Source: Oceanicoccus sagamiensis (GTDB taxonomy: Bacteria; Pseudomonadota; Gammaproteobacteria; Pseudomonadales; Dasaniaceae). From it: a stretch of 64,000 nucleotides of DNA. The stretch spans positions 2,480,001 through 2,544,000 of the forward strand of contig NZ_CP019343.1 in assembly GCF_002117105.1 (NCBI RefSeq). The letters are read 5' to 3'. This document shows positions 39,209-50,317 of this stretch, piece after piece. The notes under the pieces were generated by a model. That model saw only the letters and a list, made by a program, of their open reading frames with translations, did no database searches and was not told the origin of the DNA. The translations under genes were made by a program, and so were the position numbers. Each line of letters starts with the position of its first letter. Position 1 is the first letter of the stretch.

Positions 39209-40021
39209 TTAGATATTGCAGCCAGAGTTGATATCATCCCATTTCTTATCCTTTAATATGCGGCTAATCCCGTTTATATCTTGCTCGGTGAGCGCTGAAA
39301 ACGTCACCAGCGTATCCGAAAGCGGTTTCATATTGGCAATAATATCCCGGTAGCGACTGACTTTTTTACGGTCTGATTGGTTGTGGAATACTAACACCGA
39401 GATAGGGAATTCTGATTCAATAGGAAAGTAATGTAGCTCGTCTTTAAATTGAGGTGAGAGCTCGTTATATAACAAGGCCGTCATGGCAATCACATCGACA
39501 TCATTATTGATCATTGCCAAAATGGATTTGGTGCGTTCAATAGGAATAAATTCAATCTCTGCTCTCAGTCCGGGAATACTATCAATAGCGTTATTAGCGA
39601 TACTGGTAATGGTGAGTCCGGGTGTCATGGTGGCAAAGGTTTTTCCTCTCAGGTCACTGAGTGATTTGATCGGCTTATTTTTTTTTGAAACCAGATTGAT
39701 CGTTAGTTTTTGGTCAACTTTTAGCAGCGGCAAATAGCCGTATTGCTGGGTGACCGTTGGCACCAGTTGTGGCGTGATTACCAGAATATCACTGTGTTGT
39801 TGTTTGGCGCTTTGTAGTAGTTGGCAGCCATTACTTTTGCTGTAGATTTTTACGGGCGTATTCATTTCTCTTTCCAGCATCATTCTATGGCTGTTTAAGA
39901 TAGATAAGCCGACATTGCCAGGCAGAAAGGTTTGATCGGTAATAATAAAAGTATCGCTGGCCTGTGCGGTATGGATAGCGGCCAGTGCAAAGAATAGTGT
40001 TGTTAGCAGACGTAGCATCAT
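39209..40021 (-). CDS. PhnD-like periplasmic substrate-binding protein
   Basis: A 270-residue exported protein resembling the phosphate/phosphonate-binding (PhnD, TAXI-like) family. It has a signal peptide (LRLLTTLFFALAAIHTAQA), then a two-lobe binding fold with ILVITPQLVPTV and SLSDLRGKTFATMTPG. The open frame continues 65 codons upstream to 40216, but the signal peptide places the start at the Met-Met pair near 40021. No ABC permease or ATPase is adjacent. Such orphan binding proteins often serve as sensor subunits, but that is inference here. Confidence 0.75.
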   Translation of the reverse strand: MMLRLLTTLFFALAAIHTAQASDTFIITDQTFLPGNVGLSILNSHRMMLEREMNTPVKIYSKSNGCQLLQSAKQQHSDILVITPQLVPTVTQQYGYLPLLKVDQKLTINLVSKKNKPIKSLSDLRGKTFATMTPGLTITSIANNAIDSIPGLRAEIEFIPIERTKSILAMINNDVDVIAMTALLYNELSPQFKDELHYFPIESEFPISVLVFHNQSDRKKVSRYRDIIANMKPLSDTLVTFSALTEQDINGISRILKDKKWDDINSGCNI

Positions 40022-40227
40022 ACCCAGGATCTTATCGATAGAGTTAATACCAAGGCATAGGCTAGGGCTAGCCAGAAACCTATGTTTGCACCTTAACCTA
40101 AATATAGGCTGATGTATGTATTTATTGCTGTCTGTTAGCTTCAGGGCTCTATAAGCGGATTGAATAATCCAGCCTGCCACGTTACCCTGCTGGTTTGATA
40201 TGACGGTTTTGTTCACGGTAGAAAATA

Positions 40228-41280
40228 ATGTGGTTACTGATTAGCTATGTCTTGATAGCACTGGGTTTTTCTTTTCTTTGCTCTATTGCTGAAGCGGTGC
40301 TGCTCAGTGTGAGTAATGCGCATATAGCCCTGTTGGAGCAGCAGAAGAAGAAAGCCGGCCCTCTGCTTAAGAAGATGAAAGAGGATATCAATAAGCCCTT
40401 GGCGGCTATTCTCACGTTAAATACCATTGCCCATACCATTGGTGCTGCCGGAGCGGGGGCTCAGGCTGTTGTCGTTTTCGGCAATGCCTATGTGGCGGTT
40501 GCTTCCGCAGTGCTGACTTTATTGATTTTAGTCTTCTCTGAAATTATCCCTAAAACTCTGGGTGCCCATTATTGGCGGCAGCTGGCTCCGGTAACGGCCT
40601 ATGTGCTTAAGTACCTGGTTATTGTGCTTTATCCCTTTGTAAAATTGTCAGAATCGCTGATGGGCGGGTTTACCCACGGCCCCACCTTGGCCGGTTTTAG
40701 TCGACAAGAGTTTGCCGCGATGGCGGATTTAAGTAGTCAGGAAGGGCAGATTGGAGAGCAGGAATCACGCATTCTGAAAAATATCTTTTTATTACGAGCC
40801 ACGGCGGTTACTGCGGTAATGACGCCTCGTACCGTGGTGTTGTCCTTGTCGGATGCCATCACAGTAGAAGAGTTTTTTCATAAATATGACCATGTGCCTT
40901 TTTCCCGAATTCCCATCTATCAGGGGGATCAGGAGAATATTACCGGTTTTGTCTTTCGCAGTGATTTACTGTTAGCCAAAGCCAGGGGCAATGATGTTAA
41001 GCGCTTGGCGGATTACCGACGGGATTTAACGGCAATCCCGGAAACCACAACGCTGTCGGCGGCCTTTAACGATTTTCTTGAGCTGCGTGTGCATATGTTG
41101 CTGGTGGTGGATGAGTATGGTGGTGTTGAAGGGATTGTTACGCTTGAAGATATTCTGGAAACCTTGCTGGGCTTAGAGATCGTCGATGAAAAGGATAAAA
41201 CGGTCGATATGCAGGAGGAGGCTCGTAAGCTATGGAAGCAACGGGCACAGCAAATGGAGCAAAAAAAGTCGGAGCAATAA
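40228..41280 (+). CDS. CNNM-type transmembrane protein with CBS domains
   Basis: A 350-residue membrane protein: DUF21/CNNM transmembrane part (about residues 1-140, including ILTLNTIAHTIGAAGAGAQA and FSEIIPKTLGAHYW), followed by a CBS pair (VMTPRTVVLSLSDAITVEEF; VVDEYGGVEGIVTLEDILETLLG). Family members have been tied to magnesium or cobalt efflux. The C-terminal CorC_HlyC domain seen in some homologues is replaced by a short acidic/charged tail. It abuts holA tail to tail with no gap. Confidence 0.92.
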   Translation: MWLLISYVLIALGFSFLCSIAEAVLLSVSNAHIALLEQQKKKAGPLLKKMKEDINKPLAAILTLNTIAHTIGAAGAGAQAVVVFGNAYVAVASAVLTLLILVFSEIIPKTLGAHYWRQLAPVTAYVLKYLVIVLYPFVKLSESLMGGFTHGPTLAGFSRQEFAAMADLSSQEGQIGEQESRILKNIFLLRATAVTAVMTPRTVVLSLSDAITVEEFFHKYDHVPFSRIPIYQGDQENITGFVFRSDLLLAKARGNDVKRLADYRRDLTAIPETTTLSAAFNDFLELRVHMLLVVDEYGGVEGIVTLEDILETLLGLEIVDEKDKTVDMQEEARKLWKQRAQQMEQKKSEQ

Positions 41281-42300
41281 TTAGTGCTTAATGGCGAGTT
41301 TTGCACCCGCCAGCGTTGCAACCAGTTGCTCCAGTAAATCCCAGCTATTGTCGGGTCTCATCCCTTTCACCGACTGGTCAATATGATTAGCCATTTTAAC
41401 CAATTGCTGTAATTGTTTGACCCTTAGCCGTTGCAGTGCACTTTTAGTCACCGCTTTGCGCTTGTCCCAAACCCGCTGGTTTTGCAATACGCGGTCGACG
41501 CCATTGCCCTGTTCGATTTGTTCGGCGCACTGGCATAGTGTGCGCAGTTCTCTGCTGAGCGCCCATAGTAAGCCCAGTGGTTCGCTGCCCTCAGCTTTTA
41601 AACCTTGTAGCATTCTCAGGCTGCCCTTGCGGTCACCTTCCAAAGCGCGATCCACTAAGCCAAAGACATCGTAGCGGGCGTTGTCGGCAACAGCGGCAGT
41701 AATTGTGTCGGCATCAATAACGTCGGCGTTGGTATAGAGTCGCAGCTTTTCTATTTCCTGCACCGCGGCTAACAAGTTGCCTTCAACACGCTCGGCCAAC
41801 ATTTTGATAGCATCATCACTGGCTCTTAAGCCCACCATATTAAGACGGTTGCTAATCCATCGGGGCAATTGCTTGGCGTCTATCGGCCAGCATTGTATGG
41901 AGGCACCCGCAGCTTCAATATTTTTATACCATTTAGTGCGCGTTGAGGAGCCTTCGAGTTTATTGCAAATAATCAGCAGTACATTATCGGCAGAGGCGTT
42001 GGCAGCATATTCGGTTAATGCTTTGCCGCCAGCATCACCGGGCTTGCCGTTGGGCATACGTAATTCAATCAGCTTGCGCTCGGCAAATAACGACATCGCC
42101 GCAGCGGAGGCTAATAACTCGCTCCAATCAAAACCGGTTTCAACATGCATTACCTCACGGCTAAAGCCCTGCTTGCGGCAATTGAGCCTGATCGCATCAC
42201 AGCATTCCTGGACCAATAAACTTTCGTCGCCGCTGACAATATAAATCGGCAACAAGCCTTTGGCTAAATTTTGCTGTACTTGGTCTGGGCGCAGGCGCAT
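41281..42300 (-). CDS. holA: DNA polymerase III subunit delta
   Basis: HolA is the clamp-loader subunit that opens the beta sliding clamp. The 339-residue protein matches the family: MRLRPDQVQQNLAKGLLPIYIVSGDESLLVQE at the N terminus (seen in part), then an AAA+-like domain with no Walker A lysine, and a C-terminal collar (LLWALSRELRTL). It follows lptE after 9 nt in the leuS-lptE-holA operon. Confidence 0.95.
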   Translation of the reverse strand: MRLRPDQVQQNLAKGLLPIYIVSGDESLLVQECCDAIRLNCRKQGFSREVMHVETGFDWSELLASAAAMSLFAERKLIELRMPNGKPGDAGGKALTEYAANASADNVLLIICNKLEGSSTRTKWYKNIEAAGASIQCWPIDAKQLPRWISNRLNMVGLRASDDAIKMLAERVEGNLLAAVQEIEKLRLYTNADVIDADTITAAVADNARYDVFGLVDRALEGDRKGSLRMLQGLKAEGSEPLGLLWALSRELRTLCQCAEQIEQGNGVDRVLQNQRVWDKRKAVTKSALQRLRVKQLQQLVKMANHIDQSVKGMRPDNSWDLLEQLVATLAGAKLAIKH

Positions 42301-42309
42301 AGGGCAGTC

Positions 42310-42855
42310 TTATTGTTGTGGCTCTGATTCAGGTTCAGTTTGGGGTTGGCTACTGTAGTCAAAATTACGTAGCTGACGCGCTATTTTACCGGCAAGGTTT
42401 TGCAGCATTTCACGGCGCAGTAAATCTTCTTCATCTTTGGTACTTACGACTTTATTGGGGTCGTTGGGCATAATTTTTCGTTCAATCAGCCGGTTAGGGC
42501 CTAAAACACGTTTGCCTTTGTTGTTGAGTAACTCAAAAGAAACTTGTTCGATCAGTAAGTATTCCGCCACTTTAGCTTTTTGCCCCAGAGTTGCGTTGCG
42601 TCGCTGGTCTTTTTGTTCGAGGATATTCAAGCGGTAATTGGCCTCTTTCCCGTCTTCAGTGAGCGCGACGCCATAGGCGGTGAGTAAGTTGCGTAATTCT
42701 ATGGCCAGTTGGTCACTGGACTTAAGGCCGCCAATAAATAGAGGTTCTACACCTTCTGGCAATTCTACTTTGCCGCGTAGTTGAAAGCCGCAGCCGCTGC
42801 TTAACATGATTATAAGCAGCAGAGGTAGAAACGCTTTTTTAGTCGGCATGGTCAT
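42310..42855 (-). CDS. lptE: LPS-assembly lipoprotein LptE
   Basis: LptE plugs the LptD barrel and aids lipopolysaccharide insertion at the outer membrane. The 181-residue precursor has a signal peptide with lipobox (LSSGC, Cys about residue 22) followed directly by the family start GFQLRGKVELPEG. The C terminus is a Gln/Glu/Pro-rich tail. It lies 12 nt after leuS and 9 nt before holA, the conserved order. Confidence 0.95.
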   Translation of the reverse strand: MTMPTKKAFLPLLLIIMLSSGCGFQLRGKVELPEGVEPLFIGGLKSSDQLAIELRNLLTAYGVALTEDGKEANYRLNILEQKDQRRNATLGQKAKVAEYLLIEQVSFELLNNKGKRVLGPNRLIERKIMPNDPNKVVSTKDEEDLLRREMLQNLAGKIARQLRNFDYSSQPQTEPESEPQQ

Positions 42856-42867
42856 ATAAAATCCTGT

Positions 42868-45393
<2,526 letters not shown>

Positions 45394-45442
45394 TTAACAG
45401 GAATTGGGCACAAACCGATACCGGTTAGAGGGGGCTTATTTA

Positions 45443-45473
45443 ATGACCATAATCAGTAAGAATCTTGTATAGT
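45443..45473 (+). promoter_or_regulatory. Candidate promoter upstream of leader ORF and toxin-antitoxin genes
   Basis: A -10-like TATAGT at 45468-45473 lies 19 bp after ATGACC (45443-45448), a partial match to TTGACA. It would give a leader RNA starting near 45480 that contains the 47-codon ORF at 45506. A second possible promoter (TTGTGC at 45589, TATAGT at 45613, 18-bp spacer) overlaps the operator dyads. Confidence 0.35.
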
Positions 45474-45505
45474 GCAGGGCCTCAGATCAGTAAAAGGAAT
45501 TTACG

Positions 45506-45649
45506 ATGAGTACGAAAGGAAACGTATCAGCCTGTAGTCAATTATTACCCCCGATTAGTCATATTCCATTCCCGCAGCTGCATAGCCATTGTGCACCTGT
45601 AGTTGTAATTACTATAGTAATTGTTACTATAAATAGCGGGGTGGCTTGA
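45506..45649 (+). CDS. Possible 47-residue leader peptide or small protein
   Basis: A small ORF with its own good ribosome-binding site (AAAAGGA at 45492-45498, then ATG 45506). The product begins MSTKGNVSACSQ and ends with an unbroken run VVVITIVIVTI and then NSGVA. Its TGA (45647-45649) is immediately followed, in the same frame, by the ATG of the toxin gene. The Val/Ile/Thr run is like that of attenuation leader peptides, but no amino-acid biosynthesis gene or terminator follows. The run may be a by-product of the AT-rich operator palindromes at 45607-45631. Whether it is translated is unknown. Confidence 0.35.
   Translation: MSTKGNVSACSQLLPPISHIPFPQLHSHCAPVVVITIVIVTINSGVA
45607..45631 (+). 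promoter_or_regulatory. Overlapping operator dyads of the toxin-antitoxin module
   Basis: Two interlocked palindromes: a perfect 16-bp AATTACTATAGTAATT (45607-45622) and TATAGTAA-TTG-TTACTATA (45613-45631, 8-bp arms). Seen otherwise, TTACTATA repeats directly at 45609 and 45624 with an inverted copy between. This sits about 19 bp before the toxin ATG and over a possible -10 box. It is the expected place for autorepression by the antitoxin or the toxin-antitoxin complex. Confidence 0.75.
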
Positions 45650-46021
45650 ATGCGTATATTCAAAACACGCCACTTTGCCAAATGGGCTGACAAGCATGCT
45701 CTGGATGATGCCCTATTAATTACCGCTGTCTATGAGATAGCAATGGGTATGGTCGACACTAGCTATGGCAGCTATTTATATAAAAAGCGTATCGCGACCA
45801 GGGGGCGTGGTAAAAGCGTCAGCGTACGCACTTTGCTGGCACTCAGGGTTAATGATCGAGCATTTTTTCTCTATGGCTTTGAGAAAAATGAGCGGGACAA
45901 TATTAGCAGCAAAGAAAAGCTCGCCTACAAAATCCTGTCAAAGTCGATCGTGGCCTTTACTGAACAAGAGATTGAGCAGCGCTTACTTGAGGGCAGCTTA
46001 TTAGAGGTGGAATATGAGTAA
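45650..46021 (+). CDS. RelE/HigB-like toxin of a type II toxin-antitoxin pair
   Basis: A 123-residue basic protein that resembles the RelE-superfamily toxins formerly grouped as DUF1044: N terminus MRIFKTRHFAKWADK, then a KKRIATRGRGKS segment, VRTLLALRVNDRAFFLYGFEKNERDNI and a C-terminal LLEVEYE. Members are ribosome-dependent mRNA interferases or related. The toxin gene comes first and the antitoxin second with an 8-nt overlap, the HigBA order. GGGGTGG (45638-45644) is the likely ribosome-binding site. Confidence 0.88.
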   Translation: MRIFKTRHFAKWADKHALDDALLITAVYEIAMGMVDTSYGSYLYKKRIATRGRGKSVSVRTLLALRVNDRAFFLYGFEKNERDNISSKEKLAYKILSKSIVAFTEQEIEQRLLEGSLLEVEYE

Positions 46022-46304
46022 ACTATTAAAAGCCGTTGTCGCTACAGCCAAAGACCTTAAACTGGATACGGTGACTATGCGAGAGCTTGATGCTTTGGCC
46101 TTGCCTGAAGTGATCAAACTGACACCGCGGCAAATAAAAAATATCCGTGCCAAGGCTCATGTTAGCCAGGGTGTTATGGCTCGGTATTTAAATATTAGCC
46201 CATCGACCTATCAAAAATGGGAGCGAGGGGAGGTGACGCCGGGTGGGGGTAATTTAAAGTTATTAAATCTGGCTTATCGACATGGGCTTGAAAGCATTGC
46301 TTAA
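46014..46304 (+). CDS. HigA-like HTH antitoxin
   Basis: A 96-residue DNA-binding antitoxin with an XRE-type helix-turn-helix in its C-terminal half (LTPRQIKNIRAKAHVSQGVMARYLNIS and STYQKWERGE, seen at about residues 36-73). The N-terminal part probably binds the toxin. Its TAA stop shares the palindrome TTAA (46301-46304) with the stop of the opposite-strand lnt gene, so the two genes meet tail to tail with a 4-nt overlap. Confidence 0.88.
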   Translation: MSKLLKAVVATAKDLKLDTVTMRELDALALPEVIKLTPRQIKNIRAKAHVSQGVMARYLNISPSTYQKWERGEVTPGGGNLKLLNLAYRHGLESIA

Positions 46305-47806
46305 CTCTTTATCTTCAAGCGCACTAGCTGTGGTAGCAAAATAATCGCAAAACATAGCCCAAGCACCGGCCAGCTGCCACTTAAAGAAAACGGTGTAGCG
46401 CCTTGAAATACCTGCGCCTCACCCTTAATCACTTCACGGGTAAACTGCTCGCCGCGAACCGTGATTTTCCCCCGCTGGTCAATAATAGCACTGACTCCAC
46501 TGCCGGTTGAGCGCAATAAATAACGCCCACTTTCCAAGGCCCGCATTTGCGCCATTTCTAAATGTTGTAATGGCCCGATAGAGCCGCCAAACCAAGCGTC
46601 GTTGCTAATGGTAATTAACATATCCGCGTCAGGTAGCCACTGTGAGACCAGCTCAGGGTAAACAATTTCATAACAGATAAAGGGTGCCAGAGTGATATCC
46701 CCGGCTTGAATGGCTGCTTGGCCTTCAGCACCGGCTGAAAAATTTGACATGGGCATATCAAAAAACTGAATTAAACCGCGCAGCAGGTTTTCCAGTGGTA
46801 CATATTCACCAAACGGTACCAGCCGCTGTTTATTGTAGTGTCCCTGACCTTCTCCAAAAGCCATGATGCTGTTATAGCGATATTGATTGCCGGCTTCGTC
46901 TTCTTCAAAGGAAGGAATGCCGGTAATTAAGCTGGCATTATATTGGCTGGCCCTGTCGTTCATTAGGCCAAGAAATGGTTTGGCGTATTGGTAGTAGGTA
47001 GGGATTGCCGCTTCAGGCCAGATCACAATATCGTTTTCTGCCCAGAGCGTTGCGCTGGTTTGTTTATAGCGTTTTAAGGTGGCCTGATATTGGTCTCGAC
47101 GCCACTTCACTTCCTGCGGAATATTCGCCTGCACCATGGCAACGTTAATCGGCGGCCGGTCTGCAGGCGTTGTCCAATTGATGCTGTTTAGTAAAAAACC
47201 ACCCAGCCATAGAGTGGTGATCATCATGATATGGCGGTGGATAAATGTTTTCTGTTGTAGCCCGTAGCTGATGACTGCGCCGGTAAGTGCAACAACAAAT
47301 CCTACCGCATAAATACCGCCCACCGGTGCCCAGCCTGCCAGAGGGGTATCAATATGGCCGTAGCCGATATACAGCCAGGGGAAACCGGTTAAAAACCAAC
47401 TGCGCCACCATTCACCAATAACAAAGATGGCGGCAAAACCTAGTAGTGGGCCACTAGCCTGGTCGCGAATCCAGCGGACATAGCAATAAAAAGTGACGCT
47501 AGTAAAAATGCCCAGCCCGGCACTAAAAATAAGTGTTAGAAAAGCGGCTAGCGGCGCAGGTGCATAACCATAAACATGAATGCTGACATAGACCCAGGAG
47601 GTGCCTGCACCAAATAAACCCAAGCCATAAAACCAACCGCGTTTGGCGGCCTGTTTGGCGGTGAGATCGGATAATAACCAAACCAGTAGGGCGGTGCTGG
47701 CAATGCCCAGCGGCCAGAGATTAAACGGTGCCAGTGAAGGGGTGACCAGAGCACCTGCCAGCATTGCCAGTAGGTGTCCGCTCCAACCTTGTTTCACTGA
47801 TTTCAC
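46301..47806 (-). CDS. lnt: Apolipoprotein N-acyltransferase
   Basis: Lnt adds the third acyl chain to lipoproteins in the inner membrane. I place the start at GTG 47806 (AAGGA about 10 nt before), giving 501 residues. The open frame runs on to 47905 inside corC but has no homology there. About six N-terminal membrane helices are followed by a nitrilase-like domain with the triad Glu (WPEAAIPTY), Lys (NKQRLVPFGEY) and Cys (PFICYEIVYP), and a final C-terminal membrane helix. It follows corC by about 19 nt. Confidence 0.95.
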   Translation of the reverse strand: MKSVKQGWSGHLLAMLAGALVTPSLAPFNLWPLGIASTALLVWLLSDLTAKQAAKRGWFYGLGLFGAGTSWVYVSIHVYGYAPAPLAAFLTLIFSAGLGIFTSVTFYCYVRWIRDQASGPLLGFAAIFVIGEWWRSWFLTGFPWLYIGYGHIDTPLAGWAPVGGIYAVGFVVALTGAVISYGLQQKTFIHRHIMMITTLWLGGFLLNSINWTTPADRPPINVAMVQANIPQEVKWRRDQYQATLKRYKQTSATLWAENDIVIWPEAAIPTYYQYAKPFLGLMNDRASQYNASLITGIPSFEEDEAGNQYRYNSIMAFGEGQGHYNKQRLVPFGEYVPLENLLRGLIQFFDMPMSNFSAGAEGQAAIQAGDITLAPFICYEIVYPELVSQWLPDADMLITISNDAWFGGSIGPLQHLEMAQMRALESGRYLLRSTGSGVSAIIDQRGKITVRGEQFTREVIKGEAQVFQGATPFSLSGSWPVLGLCFAIILLPQLVRLKIKS

Positions 47807-47825
47807 CGAGGTTTGGTCCTTGTGC

Positions 47826-48671
47826 TTAGCTAGCAGTGATTTCTGACATCCGCAGCAAATGTACCTGGCGGCTGTCGGCGTTAAGTACTTTAAATTCATA
47901 GCCATTAACGGTGGCTACTTCATTGCGGCGAGGCAGGTGGCCAAATTGCTGCAAAATAATACCGCCAATCGTGTCAAACTCTTCGTCGCTAAACTCTGCC
48001 TCAAAGGCTTCGTTAAAATCGTCGATGGGGGTTAGCGCTTTGATAATATAATCATTCTCGGCGAGTTTTTTAATATAGCTATCGGGCTCTACATCATGCT
48101 CATCTTCAATTTCGCCGACAATTTCTTCCAGCACATCTTCGATAGTAACTAAGCCTGCAACGCCGCCATATTCATCAATAACAATGGCCATATGATTACG
48201 TTTTTCGCGGAACTCACGCAGTAATACATTAAGACGTTTGCTTTCAGGCACCACCGTCGCCGGGCGCAACATGGGGGTAATATCAATGCTGTCGGCATCT
48301 TTTTCCAATACCAGTGGCAATAAATCTTTGGCCAATAGAATACCGAGTACTTCATCGGTATTTTCACCGATCACCGGGTAACGGGAGTGAGCGGTTTTAA
48401 TGATTTGCGGTAGCAGTTCGCTTAGGGACTCTTCTGCTTTGATCACCGTCATCTGCGTGCGCGGGATCATAATTTCCCGTACCTGCATTTCGGTCACTTG
48501 CATAGCGCCATCGATAATTTTTAAAGCGTCGTTATCGATCACTTCGTTGTGTTGCGCCACTTTTAAAATATCTAATAAATCATCACGGGATTTGGGTTCG
48601 GATGAAAAAGCGTGGGCGATTTTTTCGAGCCAGGATTTTTCTTCTGGCTCGGGGATTCGGTCTTCGTTCAT
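47826..48671 (-). CDS. corC: CorC/YbeX-type CBS-domain protein
   Basis: A 281-residue cytoplasmic protein with two CBS domains (MIPRTQMTVIKAEESL; IDEYGGVAGLVTIEDVLEEIVG) and a C-terminal transporter-associated (CorC_HlyC) domain. It has no membrane part, unlike the CNNM protein at 40228. It has been linked to magnesium and cobalt efflux and, in enteric bacteria, to ribosome assembly with YbeY. It lies in the lnt-corC-ybeY-ybeZ-miaB cluster. Confidence 0.95.
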   Translation of the reverse strand: MNEDRIPEPEEKSWLEKIAHAFSSEPKSRDDLLDILKVAQHNEVIDNDALKIIDGAMQVTEMQVREIMIPRTQMTVIKAEESLSELLPQIIKTAHSRYPVIGENTDEVLGILLAKDLLPLVLEKDADSIDITPMLRPATVVPESKRLNVLLREFREKRNHMAIVIDEYGGVAGLVTIEDVLEEIVGEIEDEHDVEPDSYIKKLAENDYIIKALTPIDDFNEAFEAEFSDEEFDTIGGIILQQFGHLPRRNEVATVNGYEFKVLNADSRQVHLLRMSEITAS

Positions 48672-48690
48672 GGTTTTGGGTGCAACCCTC

Positions 48691-49182
48691 CTAGAGGTTT
48701 ACTGCGTTGTTGTTAATTTCAAGGTAGGGATTGGCTATTTGCAAGCTGGCCAATGCCTTAATTTCCAAGCCTTCCATAATCTCGGCTTCGTCATCGTCTA
48801 TATGGTCATAACCGAGAAGATGCAAGGTGCCGTGGATCACCATATGGGCCCAGTGGTCATTTATGTTTTTATGTTGTTCAATCGCTTCATGCCTAACCAC
48901 CGCGGCACAGATCACCAGATCGCCCAGTAGAGGCAAATCAATATGATCAGGCAAGTCTGCGGGAAAGGATAAAACGTTGGTGGTTTTGTCTTTGTGGCGG
49001 TAGTCGCGATTAAGGGTGGTAATTTCTGCTTCGTCGACAATACGAATAGTAAGCTCAGGTGTTTGTTGTGAGTTAGCCTGTTGAGCTTCAGTTAATGCGG
49101 CGGCCACCCACTGTTGTATCTGTGCCGGGGGAGGTTGGTCTTCGTCTTCAATAGCGATTTGCAGATCTACACTGATATTCAC
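48691..49182 (-). CDS. ybeY: Endoribonuclease YbeY
   Basis: YbeY is a zinc metalloprotein needed for 16S rRNA 3' maturation and ribosome quality control. The 163-residue product has the metal-binding motif [11 protein letters not shown] (HxxxHxxxxxH) and the [17 protein letters not shown] segment. The start overlaps the ybeZ stop by 4 nt. Confidence 0.97.
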   Translation of the reverse strand: MNISVDLQIAIEDEDQPPPAQIQQWVAAALTEAQQANSQQTPELTIRIVDEAEITTLNRDYRHKDKTTNVLSFPADLPDHIDLPLLGDLVICAAVVRHEAIEQHKNINDHWAHMVIHGTLHLLGYDHIDDDEAEIMEGLEIKALASLQIANPYLEINNNAVNL

Positions 49183-50207
49183 TGCGGTTTACTCTCGCCA
49201 CTAGCCGGGGGTGTGGTTGTCGCTTCCAACGGTTTTGGGTTATTTTCAATGCGGTCGTAGGCATCGACAATTTTTTGTACCAGCGGATGGCGCACCACGT
49301 CTTTGGACTGGAAATAGGTAAAACTAATGCCGTCAACACCGTCGAGGATATTGATAACATGGGTCAGGCCGGATTGAGTGCCACGGGGTAAATCGATCTG
49401 GGTGGCGTCGCCGGTAATGACTGCCGTTGAACCAAAGCCAATCCGGGTCAGGAACATTTTCATTTGCTCCTTGGTGGTGTTCTGGCTTTCATCGAGAATA
49501 ATATAGGAGTCATTTAAGGTGCGACCGCGCATATAGGCCAGCGGAGCAATTTCAATAATATTGCGCTCGATCATTTTGGTCACGGTTTCGACGCCAATCA
49601 TTTCATAGAGGGCATCGTAGAGGGGGCGTAAATAGGGGTCAATTTTTTGGGCGAGATCGCCGGGTAAAAAGCCCAGCTTTTCTCCCGCTTCTACCGCTGG
49701 GCGCACTAATAAAATTCGCTGCACTTCTTCGTTCATTAGCGCTTGTACCGCGCAGGCCACAGCCAGGTAAGTTTTACCGGTACCGGCAGGGCCAATACCA
49801 AAATTAATATCGTTGTTCATGACTGAGCGAACATAGCCCTGCTGGTTTTTACCTCGAGGTTTGATGGTCGCTTTTTTGGTGTGGATTAGGGTGATCGGTT
49901 CAACGCTATGGTCGATGGCTTCGTGCAAACTTTCTACCCCGGCTTGTTGCAGGCTAAGGTGAATCGTCTCTGAGGTCAGAGTGACGCCTTCCAGCGCATC
50001 TTGATAGAGATTTTTTAACACCGCGCTGGCGGGTACAGCGTCAACACCGCGCAGTTCAAACAGGTTGCCACGGTTGCGAATTTCAACAGACAGGCGCTGT
50101 TCTATCTGACGCAGGTGCTCGTCAAATTGGCCGCAGAGGCTGGCAAGGGCTTGGGAGTCGTTGGGTTCCAGGGTAAGAACCTGTTTCGATGTGGCTGGTT
50201 TATTCAA
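49179..50207 (-). CDS. ybeZ: PhoH-like ATPase YbeZ
   Basis: A 342-residue PhoH-family ATPase with Walker [14 protein letters not shown], the region [20 protein letters not shown], Walker B IILDESQN, and [13 protein letters not shown]. It works with YbeY in RNA processing in several bacteria. It overlaps ybeY by 4 nt and is separated from miaB by 168 bp that contain a palindromic repeat. Confidence 0.96.
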   Translation of the reverse strand: MNKPATSKQVLTLEPNDSQALASLCGQFDEHLRQIEQRLSVEIRNRGNLFELRGVDAVPASAVLKNLYQDALEGVTLTSETIHLSLQQAGVESLHEAIDHSVEPITLIHTKKATIKPRGKNQQGYVRSVMNNDINFGIGPAGTGKTYLAVACAVQALMNEEVQRILLVRPAVEAGEKLGFLPGDLAQKIDPYLRPLYDALYEMIGVETVTKMIERNIIEIAPLAYMRGRTLNDSYIILDESQNTTKEQMKMFLTRIGFGSTAVITGDATQIDLPRGTQSGLTHVINILDGVDGISFTYFQSKDVVRHPLVQKIVDAYDRIENNPKPLEATTTPPASGESKPQ

Positions 50208-50317
50208 TGTGTTTTATATAAGCCGCTGAACGGCACCTAAGATGGGCTAAGCATAGGGATGAATGGGGGTATGAGTCAATAGTCTTTGCTATCTCTGGGA
50301 TTAATACCTTCTTGACC

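Noticed and set aside
39202-39226. A 7-bp inverted repeat (TCTGGCT / AGCCAGA) between lipA and the PhnD-like gene
   Set aside because: Most of it lies in the 3' end of the coding region, and no T run follows, so it is weak evidence for a terminator.
45506-45649. A classic thr or ilv attenuator
   Set aside because: No terminator/antiterminator pair with a T tract follows the peptide and no amino-acid biosynthesis gene is downstream, so it was reported only as leader-like.
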